Shown here: piece after piece, positions 26,168 to 35,461 of the stretch
How the letters are laid out: the number at the start of each line of letters is the position of its first letter
Numbering within the stretch: the first letter of the stretch is position 1
Source of the DNA: an uncultured Gelidibacter sp.
Lineage (GTDB): Bacteria > Bacteroidota > Bacteroidia > Flavobacteriales > Flavobacteriaceae
NCBI RefSeq assembly: GCF_947500795.1
Contig: NZ_CANMTE010000003.1
Location: forward strand, 124,001-188,000
Length of the DNA: 64,000 nt
Direction: 5' to 3'
Notes under the pieces: model-generated
Seen by the model: the letters and a program-made list of their open reading frames with translations, nothing else
The model's database searches: none
What the model was told of the DNA's origin: nothing
Program-made: the position numbers and the translations under genes

Positions 26168-27046
26168 TTATTCGTTTTGCAATTGCTGTCTGTACAATTC
26201 TAAATTCGCCTTAATATCATCGTCCAATTCAGGCTCCTTAATATCTTTATAGGTTTTTAAGGTATCGTATAACACTTTGGCTACTAAGTATCGTGATGTC
26301 TTTTTGTCATCACAAGGAATCACATACCAAGGCGCATTAGGTTTTGAAGTCTTATTAAGAATGTCTTCATAACAGTCCATATAATCATTCCAAAGTTTAC
26401 GCTCTTCTAAATCGCCCGGATTAAACTTCCAGTTTTTATCTGCACGATCCATTCGTCTCAATAATCTGTTTTTCTGCTCCTCTTTAGATAGGTTTAAGAA
26501 AAACTTGAATACCAGCGTGCCGTTCTCTGCGATATGTTTTTCAAAATTATTGATATCCTCAAAACGTTTTTCCCAGAAGGTATCGTCAATATCCTCAACG
26601 CTATCAATTCCTGGAATATTTTCATTTAAAACATAAGAAGGATGCACTTTTGTGACCAACACATTTTCATAATGTGTACGATTAAAAATACCGAATTTAC
26701 CGCGTGCAGGAAGTGCAATATAATGACGCCATAAATAATCATGTTTAAGCTCTAAACTGGTTGGTACTTTAAAACTGTGCACCACCACTCCTCGAGAGTT
26801 AAAATCTTTGAAAACCTCACGGATCAGACTGTCCTTTCCTGCAGTATCCATCCCTTGTAAACACACTAATACGGCATATTTGCCATGAGCATACATTTTG
26901 TCCTGAATTTCTCCTAAACCTTTACGGATATCTTTAAACTCCTTTTTAAGTTCACTTTTTGAAGCCTCTAAATTAAAAGAGGTTTCCAAATCTTGAATTT
27001 TAATTGGTTCCGTAACTTTGAAATCATCAGTATTGATAGTTCTCAT
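26168..27046 (-). CDS. Polyphosphate kinase 2 family protein
   Basis: 292 residues. The Walker A-like loop is QGMDTAGKDSLIREVF (about 64-79); the lid region has PARGKFGIFNRTHYENVLVTKVHP and later LLRRMDRADKNWKFN. PPK2 enzymes phosphorylate nucleotides with polyphosphate as donor; this length and sequence fit the PPK2 subgroup that acts on AMP and/or ADP, but the class is not certain by eye. Last gene of the operon, 26 nt after the NtrC-like gene. Confidence 0.9.
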   Translation of the reverse strand: MRTINTDDFKVTEPIKIQDLETSFNLEASKSELKKEFKDIRKGLGEIQDKMYAHGKYAVLVCLQGMDTAGKDSLIREVFKDFNSRGVVVHSFKVPTSLELKHDYLWRHYIALPARGKFGIFNRTHYENVLVTKVHPSYVLNENIPGIDSVEDIDDTFWEKRFEDINNFEKHIAENGTLVFKFFLNLSKEEQKNRLLRRMDRADKNWKFNPGDLEERKLWNDYMDCYEDILNKTSKPNAPWYVIPCDDKKTSRYLVAKVLYDTLKTYKDIKEPELDDDIKANLELYRQQLQNE

Positions 27047-27072
27047 GCTTTACTATTTTAATTGGTAATTAA

Positions 27073-28236
27073 TTATTTAGATGCGAACAAGTTCACATCA
27101 TTTTCACTCACTTCCTTTTCGCCAAGAATAATAAGACGTTCCACTACATTTCGTAATTCCCTAATGTTTCCCGTCCAATCATATTCCTGCAACTGTTTTA
27201 TGGCATTATCAGTGAATTTTTTAGCTGCAGTTCCGTTTTCAGACGCTATTTTATTTGCAAAATAGTCTATCAATAACGGAATATCCTCACGTCTATCATT
27301 TAATGATGGCACTTGAATAAGAATCACCGCTAACCTGTGGTATAAATCCTCACGGAATCTACCTTCTTCAATTTCTTTTGTCAGATTTTTATTAGTAGCT
27401 GCAACAACACGCACATCAACTTTAATATCCTTATCGCTACCTACACGTTGCACACGGCTTTCCTGCAGCGCTCGTAATACTTTTGCCTGCGCGGAAAGAC
27501 TCATGTCTCCAATTTCATCTAAAAAAAGAGTACCGCCATTGGCAGCTTCAAACTTTCCAGCTCTATCTTTTACAGCACTTGTAAACGCACCTTTCACATG
27601 ACCGAACAATTCACTTTCAATCAATTCTGAAGGAATCGCCGCACAATTCACCTCAACCAAAGGCCCTTTTGAACGTTCACTTTTTTGATGCAGCCAATGT
27701 GCTACAAGTTCCTTTCCGGTTCCGTTTGGTCCAGTAATCAATACCCTCGCTTCAGTAGCAGCCACTTTCTCAATCATATCCTTAATATGTGAAATAGCCT
27801 TACTTTCGCCAATCATCTCGTAATTTTTGCCCACTTTCTTCTTGAGCATTTTATTCTCGACCACCAATTCCTTTCTATCTAAAGCAATTCGCACCGTATT
27901 GAGCAATCTGTTTAAATCAGGTGGTTTTGAAATATAATCAAAGGCACCAAGTCTCATCGTATTAACAGCTGTATCCAAATCGCCATGACCAGAAATCATA
28001 ACAATAGTGGTTTCAGGTTTTATTTTTTTGACCGCTTCTAAAACTTCAACGCCGTCCATTTTTGGCATTTTGATGTCACAAAGCACCAAGTCATAATCTT
28101 CATTCTTTATCTTCTCAATTCCTGCCAAACCATCCTCGGCTTCTTCTACTTGATAGCTATCATTTTCTTCAGAAAGTATTTTAACCAATACCCTTCTGAT
28201 GCTTGCTTCGTCTTCTATTACTAATATTTTTGGCAT
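27073..28236 (-). CDS. NtrC-like response regulator without DNA-binding domain
   Basis: 387 residues from the ATG at 28236 (MPKILVIEDE); an in-frame ATG three codons earlier is possible. Receiver domain: acidic pocket VIEDEAS and phospho-acceptor Asp in LVLCDIKMPKMDG (about 54). AAA+ domain: Walker A GPNGTGKE, the sigma-54 contact loop reads GAFTSA instead of GAFTGA, Walker B GGTLFLDEIGDM, and the R-finger region FREDLYHRL. The protein ends about 25 residues after WTGNIRELRNVVERL, so there is no Fis-type helix-turn-helix. It probably activates sigma-54 promoters from solution or pairs with another DNA-binding factor. Start lies two bases after the DUF6268 stop. Confidence 0.92.
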   Translation of the reverse strand: MPKILVIEDEASIRRVLVKILSEENDSYQVEEAEDGLAGIEKIKNEDYDLVLCDIKMPKMDGVEVLEAVKKIKPETTIVMISGHGDLDTAVNTMRLGAFDYISKPPDLNRLLNTVRIALDRKELVVENKMLKKKVGKNYEMIGESKAISHIKDMIEKVAATEARVLITGPNGTGKELVAHWLHQKSERSKGPLVEVNCAAIPSELIESELFGHVKGAFTSAVKDRAGKFEAANGGTLFLDEIGDMSLSAQAKVLRALQESRVQRVGSDKDIKVDVRVVAATNKNLTKEIEEGRFREDLYHRLAVILIQVPSLNDRREDIPLLIDYFANKIASENGTAAKKFTDNAIKQLQEYDWTGNIRELRNVVERLIILGEKEVSENDVNLFASK

Positions 28237-28238
28237 TT

Positions 28239-29123
28239 CTAACATTTAAATTTTATTCCTGTTCTAAAATAGAGCGTATTTTTATCATCAATGGTATAAA
28301 TATCATCTCTTTTGTTATTTCTCAATCTATAATCGTTGGAAATACTGTATGCGGCATAGCCATAGTACAAAAGGTGTTCCGTAAAATAATGCTCATATCC
28401 CAATCCACCTAAAATAATAGTTTGCGAGATATTTTCAGCGAGTTTCCCATTGATCGTTTTATTCCCTTGAATGTTAGCGAAAAAATTATCTAAGGTCACA
28501 AACGCCTGAACATGATTTTTATCGTCAAACTTATAACGCACATTTGTTTTTGGCACTCCCAAGGTGTACGTCCAATTTGGATGGAACTCTCTGTAATAAT
28601 TTAGAATTGGCAGCGGATAATTGCGACCAGGTGTGGTTGAATAATCCAATCCCAAAACTAACCGATTTGGCTTATCAGCGACTCCTTCTTTGGTACGATC
28701 ACGAATGGCATACGCACCAACAATATACAAATAATCGTCAGATATTAATTTGGAATCAAAATTAGATGCCAAACGCACCCCCATTTTAAAGCCGTAATAC
28801 CAGTCATTGTCTTTTAACTTTCGCAAATATCCAATAGAACCTTCAATGGTTTGAACCGATTGAAGATCTTCTGTACTAAAAGGAACGTTTTCCAATTTTA
28901 AATCGAGATAGCGGTAATCTCCACCTACCACAAGATAACTACTTTCATCTAATTTTAGAGGTAATTGAAAAAGGCCTCGAAACCTGTTTACCGAATTTTT
29001 GGAATTACTATTAGGCAGATTGAGGTATTCGATTCTTAATAAATCTGAAGTTTGTGATGACACTCCCATGGTTAGGAACACCATGAAAACCAACATGGCC
29101 TTGAACTGTAACTTATGGGACAT
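28239..29123 (-). CDS. DUF6268 outer-membrane beta-barrel protein
   Basis: 294 residues with signal peptide (MSHKLQFKAMLVFMVFLTMGVSSQ). The body is made of alternating amphipathic strands with Tyr/Phe ends (VVGGDYRYLDLKLEN, YYGFKMGVRLAS, YLYIVGAYAIRD) and ends in an aromatic-rich strand. This is a small outer-membrane barrel of the DUF6268 type. It is translationally coupled to the NtrC-like regulator and follows MscS by five bases, so it belongs to the same transcript. Confidence 0.8.
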   Translation of the reverse strand: MSHKLQFKAMLVFMVFLTMGVSSQTSDLLRIEYLNLPNSNSKNSVNRFRGLFQLPLKLDESSYLVVGGDYRYLDLKLENVPFSTEDLQSVQTIEGSIGYLRKLKDNDWYYGFKMGVRLASNFDSKLISDDYLYIVGAYAIRDRTKEGVADKPNRLVLGLDYSTTPGRNYPLPILNYYREFHPNWTYTLGVPKTNVRYKFDDKNHVQAFVTLDNFFANIQGNKTINGKLAENISQTIILGGLGYEHYFTEHLLYYGYAAYSISNDYRLRNNKRDDIYTIDDKNTLYFRTGIKFKC

Positions 29124-29128
29124 AAAAT

Positions 29129-29971
29129 CTAGGATTTATTTGACGAAGGACTACCGATAATATGGATATCCCTCTGTGGGAAAGGAATGCTAATATTGTG
29201 CTCTCTAAATAATCGGTCAATTTCAAAGCGCATATCACTTTGTGGAAAACGCGCATTGAAACTATCGCTAATTGTAAATGCCACCTTAAAATTTAAGGAA
29301 CTTTCTGCAAAGTCAGTAAACAGCACAACAGGTTCCGGTGTTTCCAATACAGCAGGATGATTTTTAGCAACGTCCAAAAGAATCTTTTTAACAAGTTGTA
29401 CATCACTTCCATAAGCCACACCAACCGTTACACTTTCTCTTGTCATCGCCCCATTTTGGGTCCAATTATAAAGACTGTTGGTGAGATAAAAATGGTTAGG
29501 AATAACGAGCACTTTATTGTCTGCAGTTGTAGCTCTGGTAGTTCGTAATTTAATTTCATCTACACGGCCAATTTTACCGTCCAATTCAATGATATCGCCT
29601 ACATGAACAGTTTGATCAACCAAGATGAAAACACCCGAAATAATATCCTGAAATAAGGTTTGAAGCGCCAAACCAATACCCAACAACAAGGCTGCTGATG
29701 CGGCAAAAACACCTGTTACAGGAACTCCAAATGAATGGAGCATAATGATTAAAATAATCAGATAGATAAAATAACGGCCATATGCAAAAACCGTATTGAA
29801 CTTCTTTTTATTTGGTAAGGGAAGGTTGCGGGTTATGATTCTATTGATGACGCGAAGGACTATTGTGGCTATAAACAGGACAATAATCAACATTAAAATA
29901 TCTCTAATACTTATGGAGATATCTTTGCTAAACTGTATCGATAAATCTAGAAAATCTATAAGCTCTTTCAT
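29129..29971 (-). CDS. Mechanosensitive channel, MscS family
   Basis: 280 residues. Three N-terminal helices (about 20-110), with the pore helix in AASAALLLGIGLALQTLFQDIISG (about 90-113), followed by the beta domain (VHVGDIIELDGKIGRVDEIKLRTTRATTADNKVLVIPNHFY) and the alpha/beta cage. Small-conductance channel that releases solutes on hypo-osmotic shock. Its stop is five bases before the DUF6268 start and its start is seven bases after the ABC permease stop. Confidence 0.93.
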   Translation of the reverse strand: MKELIDFLDLSIQFSKDISISIRDILMLIIVLFIATIVLRVINRIITRNLPLPNKKKFNTVFAYGRYFIYLIILIIMLHSFGVPVTGVFAASAALLLGIGLALQTLFQDIISGVFILVDQTVHVGDIIELDGKIGRVDEIKLRTTRATTADNKVLVIPNHFYLTNSLYNWTQNGAMTRESVTVGVAYGSDVQLVKKILLDVAKNHPAVLETPEPVVLFTDFAESSLNFKVAFTISDSFNARFPQSDMRFEIDRLFREHNISIPFPQRDIHIIGSPSSNKS

Positions 29972-29978
29972 GAGTTTT

Positions 29979-31292
29979 TTAGTACTTCAACCATTTAAAT
30001 AGTTCCTTGTAAGTTGGCTTTTTTCCGTACATTAAAATACCAACTCTATAAATTTTCGCTGCAAACCACACCGTAAACACAAACGTACAGACGAGTAATG
30101 CAAACGATAAAAGTTGCTGCCATATTGGAACACCAAACGGAATTCTCATCAACATTACCACCGGAGATGTAAAAGGTATAAATGAAAACACGGTAGAAAC
30201 TGTGCCATGCGGATCTTCAATAACGGTGAATACACCTACATAAACTGCCAAAACAAGAGGCATAATAATTGGCATCATAAACTGCTGCGTATCGGTTTCA
30301 TTATCTACAGCTGCACCGATAGCCGCGTAAAGGGAACTGTACAGCAAATAACCTCCGATGAAGAAAAACAAAAAGGCCACACAAAGATTTAAAATAGGCA
30401 AATTGAGAAATCCTGTAATTAATTCTTGTGCCATATTTTGAGCATCTGAATTTGCCATGGCTTGATTGATCAACACTTTTTGCGGCGTTTGCATTTGCAT
30501 CACATCAATACCGAAAATTGCAGATACTACATATAATAGGACACCTCCCAAAATTATCCAAATGATGAATTGAGTAACGCCCGCTAATGAGGTTCCGATA
30601 ATCTTACCCATCATTAATTGGATTGGCTTTACAGAAGAGATGATGATTTCAATGATTCTACTCGTCTTTTCTTCAATAACACTACGCATAATCATGTTGC
30701 CATAAATAATGATAAACATGAACAGCAAATATCCGGCAGCGCCACCAAATGCAAGTTTTAAATAACTGTCAACTTTTGAGGTTTTCTCCCCTTCAAAGGT
30801 TTCTTGCGCAATATTAACTCTTGTTTTGGCTGCTAAAATCTGTGCAATATCAACGCCTTCATTTTGAAGTTTAACATCCGATAAGCGTTTTTCTATTTTG
30901 CGCTCCATCCCCGAAATTATAGACAATGACGGCGATTCATCAGAATAAAAATTAATCGTTTCGACCAATTTGAGCGTATCTGAACTTTTCTTGATATACA
31001 ATAATCCAAAATCATTCTTAGCTTTTACTAATTCTTTGGCGCCTTCAATAGGCATATTGTTAATAATCGTATACGTAGTATATTCTGAGCTTTCAAAACT
31101 ATCGCCCACCAATCCGGTTTCATCTAAAATTGAAATGGTGCGCTTCGTGTCATTATTCATTTGCGATAAATAAGCAACAACAGCAATTAAGGCAATCATG
31201 ATCATCGGACTTAAGAAAGTCATCACAATAAATGATTTGTTGCGGACTTTATTAAGGTACTCTCTTTTGATGATCAGCGGTAGATGATTCAT
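29979..31292 (-). CDS. ABC transporter permease, NatB-like
   Basis: 437 residues. One N-terminal helix (FIVMTFLSPMIMIALIAVVAYL), a large extracytoplasmic domain of about 140 residues, then five helices in the C-terminal half. The motif RSVIEEKTSRIIEIIISSVKPIQLMMGKIIG is the hallmark of the ABC-2 NatB/YhaP group. Partner ATPase starts upstream with a two-base gap. Exports an unknown substrate (Na+ in Bacillus NatAB). Confidence 0.9.
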   Translation of the reverse strand: MNHLPLIIKREYLNKVRNKSFIVMTFLSPMIMIALIAVVAYLSQMNNDTKRTISILDETGLVGDSFESSEYTTYTIINNMPIEGAKELVKAKNDFGLLYIKKSSDTLKLVETINFYSDESPSLSIISGMERKIEKRLSDVKLQNEGVDIAQILAAKTRVNIAQETFEGEKTSKVDSYLKLAFGGAAGYLLFMFIIIYGNMIMRSVIEEKTSRIIEIIISSVKPIQLMMGKIIGTSLAGVTQFIIWIILGGVLLYVVSAIFGIDVMQMQTPQKVLINQAMANSDAQNMAQELITGFLNLPILNLCVAFLFFFIGGYLLYSSLYAAIGAAVDNETDTQQFMMPIIMPLVLAVYVGVFTVIEDPHGTVSTVFSFIPFTSPVVMLMRIPFGVPIWQQLLSFALLVCTFVFTVWFAAKIYRVGILMYGKKPTYKELFKWLKY

Positions 31293-31294
31293 TG

Positions 31295-32221
31295 TTAATT
31301 GTTTTTTACTGTTTGGATAAAGATGTCGTTAGCACTCGGGATTACCTCCACAAAATGATGAATTTCAGCTTTGGAAGTCAAAAAACTCAACAAATCATTA
31401 GGCGACGTATTTGCAGGAAGTTTGATATTCATTTTAATATCATCACTTAAATTTTTGAAGGTTGCCGGGAACACTTCAAACTGCTCTTTAATTAATTGTG
31501 TCACCACTTCCGGAGTTTCAGACTGTAGTCCAACCTCAAATGTATTGGTCTTAAACTGACGCTTTACATCGGTTAACTTTCCATCCAACACCTTATTGGA
31601 TTTATGAATAAGCGCAATATGATCACACAGCTCTTCTACAGATTCCATACGGTGTGTAGAGAATATAACGGTTGCTCCTTCATCTCTCAACTGTAAAATT
31701 TCATCTTTGATGAGTGTGGCGTTGATAGGATCAAAACCTGAAAAAGGTTCGTCAAAAATCAGAAGTTTTGGTCTGTGAAGCACAGTAACAATAAACTGAA
31801 TTTTTTGAGCCTGACCTTTACTGAGTTCCTGGATTTTCTTATTCCACCAATCGCCAATCTCTAATTTATCAAACCAGTATTTAAGCCGATCTTTTGCTTC
31901 TTGCTTTGAAAGCCCTTTTAATTGCGCCAAATAAATGGCCTGCTCTCCAACTTTCATCGTCTTATATAAGCCGCGCTCTTCTGGGAGGTAGCCAATATCT
32001 CTAATATTATGAGGTTTTAAAGGTGAACCATCTAACAGAATTTCGCCAGAATCTGGCATGGTAATCTGATTGACAATTCTAATAAGCGTGGTCTTACCTG
32101 CTCCATTTGGACCAAGAAGTCCGAAGATGCTTCCTTTTTCCACTTCAATGGAGACATTATTTAGTGCTTTAAAGTCGCCAAAACTTTTGGAAACAGAATT
32201 CGCAACCAATAAGTTGTTCAT
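31295..32221 (-). CDS. ABC transporter ATP-binding protein, NatA-like
   Basis: 308 residues. Walker A GPNGAGKTT (about 36-44), signature LSKGQAQKIQF, Walker B LLIFDEPFSGFDP, switch FSTHRMESVEELCDH. The C-terminal extension of about 90 residues is typical of NatA. First gene of the six-gene minus-strand operon running to the terminator at 26131-26160. No clear TAnnTTTG box was found in the 256 nt upstream. Confidence 0.92.
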   Translation of the reverse strand: MNNLLVANSVSKSFGDFKALNNVSIEVEKGSIFGLLGPNGAGKTTLIRIVNQITMPDSGEILLDGSPLKPHNIRDIGYLPEERGLYKTMKVGEQAIYLAQLKGLSKQEAKDRLKYWFDKLEIGDWWNKKIQELSKGQAQKIQFIVTVLHRPKLLIFDEPFSGFDPINATLIKDEILQLRDEGATVIFSTHRMESVEELCDHIALIHKSNKVLDGKLTDVKRQFKTNTFEVGLQSETPEVVTQLIKEQFEVFPATFKNLSDDIKMNIKLPANTSPNDLLSFLTSKAEIHHFVEVIPSANDIFIQTVKNN

Positions 32222-32366
32222 AAATTAAGGTTTGAATAATTCGGTTAAAAGATGTGTAAAGATATTAAATGTTAGAGTTCAGGACTTGCCAATGTCCTTT
32301 ATTTTTAATTCAAATACCTCATTGAATAACTGATTTAGAAAAACCCAAAAGGTATAAAAAACAAAA

Positions 32367-32392
32367 CCCACCCTTAAAAAATTAAGGATGGG
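32367..32392 (-). terminator. Terminator after dnaJ
   Basis: Stem CCCACCCTTAA / TTAAGGATGGG (one mismatch) flanked by A-runs on both sides, giving a T-run on the minus strand. It lies about 85 nt past the dnaJ stop. Confidence 0.82.
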
Positions 32393-32477
32393 AAAAAATT
32401 GCTATGAAAAAGAAAAATTATCACTAAATATATTAGCGATACTCAAATATAGTCATTTTAATCAAAAAACGACTTGG

Positions 32478-33596
32478 TTATGAGAACATATCTTTTACTT
32501 TCTCAAAAAACGATTTATCAGAACTTTCTGGTTTCGGCATGAAATGTTCGTCATTTCTCATGCGCTCAAAAAAGTCTTTTTGTTCTTTATTTAAGGTTTT
32601 TGGTGTCCATACATTGATATGAACTAACAAGTCTCCTTTACCGTATCCGTTGATACTTGGGATACCTTTACCTCTTAAACGTAAAATCTTACCAGACTGA
32701 ACACCTGGCTCAATCTTGATTCTTACTTTACCTGTAACGGTATCTATTTCTTGGCTGTTGCCTAAAACTGCATCCGGTAGGCTTACATATAAATCATAAT
32801 GTAAGTTATCGCCTTCACGTTTCAGTGTAGCATGCTCTTCTTCTTGAATGGCCACTAATAAATCTCCTGATATTCCATTTCCTGGAGCTTCATTCCCTTT
32901 ACCAGCAACTTTCAACTGCATTCCGTCTACAACACCTGCTGGAATTTTTACAGACACAGTTTCATCTTGTAAAACTAATCCTTGTGCATCTGCATCAGCT
33001 GGTTTCTTGTCAATCATCTCACCTGCGCCACCACATGTAGGACAAGGAGAAGAGGTTTGCATACGGCCCAAAATAGTATTGGTAACACGCATAACCTGAC
33101 CAGAACCATTACAGCTTGAACATGTTTTATAAGTTGTACCTGAAGCTTGAACTTTACGTTTTACTTTTAATTTCTTTTCAACGCCATTAGCGATTTCCTC
33201 TAAGGTTAAGGTAATTCTGATTCTTAAATTACTACCCTTAACACGTCTTTGTTGACCGCCAAAGCCGCCACCAAAGCCAGAAAATCCGCCGCCAAAGCCA
33301 CCACCAAAAATGTCACCAAATTGGCTAAAGATGTCGTCCATGTTCATGCCGCCACCATTAAAACCACCGCCACCTTGGAATGCCTGATGACCAAATTGAT
33401 CATAACGCGCCTTCTTTTCAGGATTACTCAGAACTTCATAAGCCTCAGCAGCTTTTTTGAATTTCTCTTCAGCTACCTTATCGTCTGGGTTTTTATCTGG
33501 ATGGTACTTAATAGCCTTTTTTCTGTACGCTTTTTTAATTTCGCTGGCTGTAGCACTCTTATCTATTTTCAGTATGTCGTAATAATCTTCCTTCAT
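32478..33596 (-). CDS. dnaJ: Chaperone DnaJ with reduced zinc domain
   Basis: 372 residues. J domain with HPD (KYHPDKNP, 31-38), then a Gly/Phe-rich linker (about 74-115), a zinc domain, and two C-terminal beta domains. Only two CxxCxGxG motifs remain (CSSCNGSG and CPTCGGAG). These correspond to motifs 2 and 3 (zinc centre II); the outer motifs 1 and 4 (centre I) are replaced by Cys-free sequence. DnaJ delivers substrates to DnaK. It follows grpE by 43-44 nt in the same operon. Confidence 0.95.
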   Translation of the reverse strand: MKEDYYDILKIDKSATASEIKKAYRKKAIKYHPDKNPDDKVAEEKFKKAAEAYEVLSNPEKKARYDQFGHQAFQGGGGFNGGGMNMDDIFSQFGDIFGGGFGGGFSGFGGGFGGQQRRVKGSNLRIRITLTLEEIANGVEKKLKVKRKVQASGTTYKTCSSCNGSGQVMRVTNTILGRMQTSSPCPTCGGAGEMIDKKPADADAQGLVLQDETVSVKIPAGVVDGMQLKVAGKGNEAPGNGISGDLLVAIQEEEHATLKREGDNLHYDLYVSLPDAVLGNSQEIDTVTGKVRIKIEPGVQSGKILRLRGKGIPSINGYGKGDLLVHINVWTPKTLNKEQKDFFERMRNDEHFMPKPESSDKSFFEKVKDMFS

Positions 33597-33639
33597 TGTA
33601 TAGTATATCTAATCAATTCCTTTATAATCACTCGCTTGT

Positions 33640-34185
33640 TTAAGATCCTGTAACTACTTTAGGAAAACGAATTACTTTATCACCCAACTTGTAGCCTTTT
33701 TCAATAACGTCTACAATCTTACCTTTCAAATCGTCAGAAGGGGCTGGAATTTGGGTAATAGCTTCATGTAAATCAGCATCAAAAACATCACCTACAGCAG
33801 CGGCTACTTCTTCTAAGCCTTTGCTTTCAAGCGTGTTTTTAAATTTATTGCGGATTAATTCTACACCTTTAAGATGTTCTTTTTCTTCTGATTTCGAAAT
33901 CTCATTTAGAGCTCTGTCAAAATCGTCCAACACAGGTAAAAGTGACGCAATTACATCTTGACCTGCTGTTTTGAACAAATCAATACGCTCTTTGGTAGTA
34001 CGTTTTTTATAGTTTTCGAATTCTGCAAAAAGTCTTAAGAACTTATCTTTTTCTTTATCTAAGTCTTGTTGCAACTGCTCTTCAACACTCAGCTCCTCAG
34101 TTTGTGGAGTCTCATTTTCAGGGTCTTCAACGTTTGTTTCAACGTCTTCTATTTTATCTTTCTTGCTCATTTTTTTGAACTTCAT
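33640..34185 (-). CDS. grpE: Nucleotide exchange factor GrpE
   Basis: 181 residues from ATG 34185. The frame extends 13 codons further upstream, but those bases overlap the -7 box at 34210-34217, so the internal start is preferred; MSKKDKIEDV at 34170 is another option. An acidic disordered N-terminus leads into a long coiled coil (EEQLQQDLDKEKDKFLRLFAEFENYKKRTTKERIDLF), then the beta domain with HEAIT and GYKLGDKVIRFPKVVV-type end (here RFPKVVTGS). Exchanges ADP on DnaK. Operon with dnaJ. Confidence 0.94.
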   Translation of the reverse strand: MKFKKMSKKDKIEDVETNVEDPENETPQTEELSVEEQLQQDLDKEKDKFLRLFAEFENYKKRTTKERIDLFKTAGQDVIASLLPVLDDFDRALNEISKSEEKEHLKGVELIRNKFKNTLESKGLEEVAAAVGDVFDADLHEAITQIPAPSDDLKGKIVDVIEKGYKLGDKVIRFPKVVTGS

Positions 34186-34209
34186 TTTAAATCTTCTTTT
34201 TTCAATTGG

Positions 34210-34242
34210 CAAAAGTACTGCCATTATTATTAAATTGTCAAA
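34210..34242 (-). promoter_or_regulatory. grpE-dnaJ promoter: TTTG - 21 nt - TACTTTTG
   Basis: On the minus strand the -7 box TACTTTTG (34210-34217) and a -33 TTTG (34239-34242) are separated by 21 nt, a near-ideal Bacteroidota promoter. Its position decides the grpE start. Confidence 0.72.
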
Positions 34243-34407
34243 ATGTCACAAATTATTTTAATCTGCGCTTTTTATTTGGGTTGGAATGTTTTGGATTGGA
34301 ACTGTTGGGGTGATGGGGTTGGGAAGTTTAGGGGTTTATTAGTTTAGGAAGTTTAAAAAGTTGGGGTGTTAAAAACTTCAGACTTTGATTAGGGCTGCTG
34401 ACGAAAA

Positions 34408-35325
34408 CTAAGCGTTCTTTTGAAGTAAATTTTCTAGTGCAGGCTGAATATTAGAATACGTGAAATCAAATCCAGTTTCTTCAATCTTTTTAGAACTCAC
34501 ACGTTGACTCTCATACAGCAGAATATGCATATCTCCCAAAACCAACTTCATGGCAAATTTTGGAATATTTGGTAAGAACAAAGGCTTATGAAGCGCTTTG
34601 GCCACGCCCTTGGTAAGCTCAGTATTGGTAATCGGATTTGGTGCAACGCCATTGTAAACGCCCTCCAGTTCTTCTTGAATGACATGAACAAATATTTTGG
34701 ACAAATCGTTCACATGGATCCATGATTGCCATTGATCTCCCGATCCGAAAGGAGCTCCAAAACCTAATGCCGTAGGTTTTACAATTTGAGGCAACGCGCC
34801 TTCCTTATCATCTAACACCAAACCTATTCTTACTTTGGAAACCATTAATCCCAATTCAGAAAACTCATCTACTGCATTTTCCCATGTTGAAACAACCTTT
34901 CCTAAAAAAGAAGGTGACACTTTGCCACACGACTCTTCATAATATTTTGTAAATGAATGTGGATAAAAACCGATGGCACTTGCTGAAAGAATGTGCCTTA
35001 CATAATGGTTATCTAATTCTGAAAGTGCCTTTTTTAGACATTGAAGGGTTTCAATTCGGCTTTGTAAAATGACTTTCTTATAACTATTGGTCCATCGTTT
35101 TGCAATACTCGCACCAGCTAAATTAATTATAGCATCAACATCCTCGAAACATTTTGAATCGATTACACCTTCCTTAGGATTCCAATAAAAACCTTTATAG
35201 TTATCCTGAGATTCGATTTTCTCTTTGGATGTTGTCAAATAATGGACGGAAATACCTTGCTCATGGCATCGTTTTACAATTTCCTTTCCTATTAAACCTG
35301 TAGCTCCCGTAATTAATATTGTCAT
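34408..35325 (-). CDS. TIGR01777 family epimerase (SDR)
   Basis: 305 residues. Rossmann glycine motif ITGATGLIGKEI (4-15), then the family segments INLAGASIAKRWTNSYK, LSASAIGFYPH (the catalytic Ser/Tyr region is modified to an extended-SDR YfcH type) and RIGLVLDDKEGALPQI. A C-terminal DUF1731-like end (LVLGDMHILLYESQRVSSKKIEETGFDFTY) is present. E. coli YfcH is the relative; substrate unknown. Confidence 0.9.
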   Translation of the reverse strand: MTILITGATGLIGKEIVKRCHEQGISVHYLTTSKEKIESQDNYKGFYWNPKEGVIDSKCFEDVDAIINLAGASIAKRWTNSYKKVILQSRIETLQCLKKALSELDNHYVRHILSASAIGFYPHSFTKYYEESCGKVSPSFLGKVVSTWENAVDEFSELGLMVSKVRIGLVLDDKEGALPQIVKPTALGFGAPFGSGDQWQSWIHVNDLSKIFVHVIQEELEGVYNGVAPNPITNTELTKGVAKALHKPLFLPNIPKFAMKLVLGDMHILLYESQRVSSKKIEETGFDFTYSNIQPALENLLQKNA

Positions 35326-35461
35326 CTATAATGTATGCTTTTTCATAAAGTTAATACATGAACATCCTAATATATCTGACTTTACATTAGGTTTAACACA
35401 ATTAACAAATAATTAGATTTTGTAGGCGCTTTTACACGAACATAGTGATGAAGTTGAAATG

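Noticed and set aside
33249-33653. 134-codon plus-strand frame opposite dnaJ
   Set aside because: Antisense shadow of the Gly/Phe-rich region of dnaJ.
34261-34378. G-rich stretch before grpE with 14-15-nt near-repeats (TTGGGTTGGAATG-like)
   Set aside because: Irregular and adjacent to a good grpE promoter; the repeat is too weak to call.
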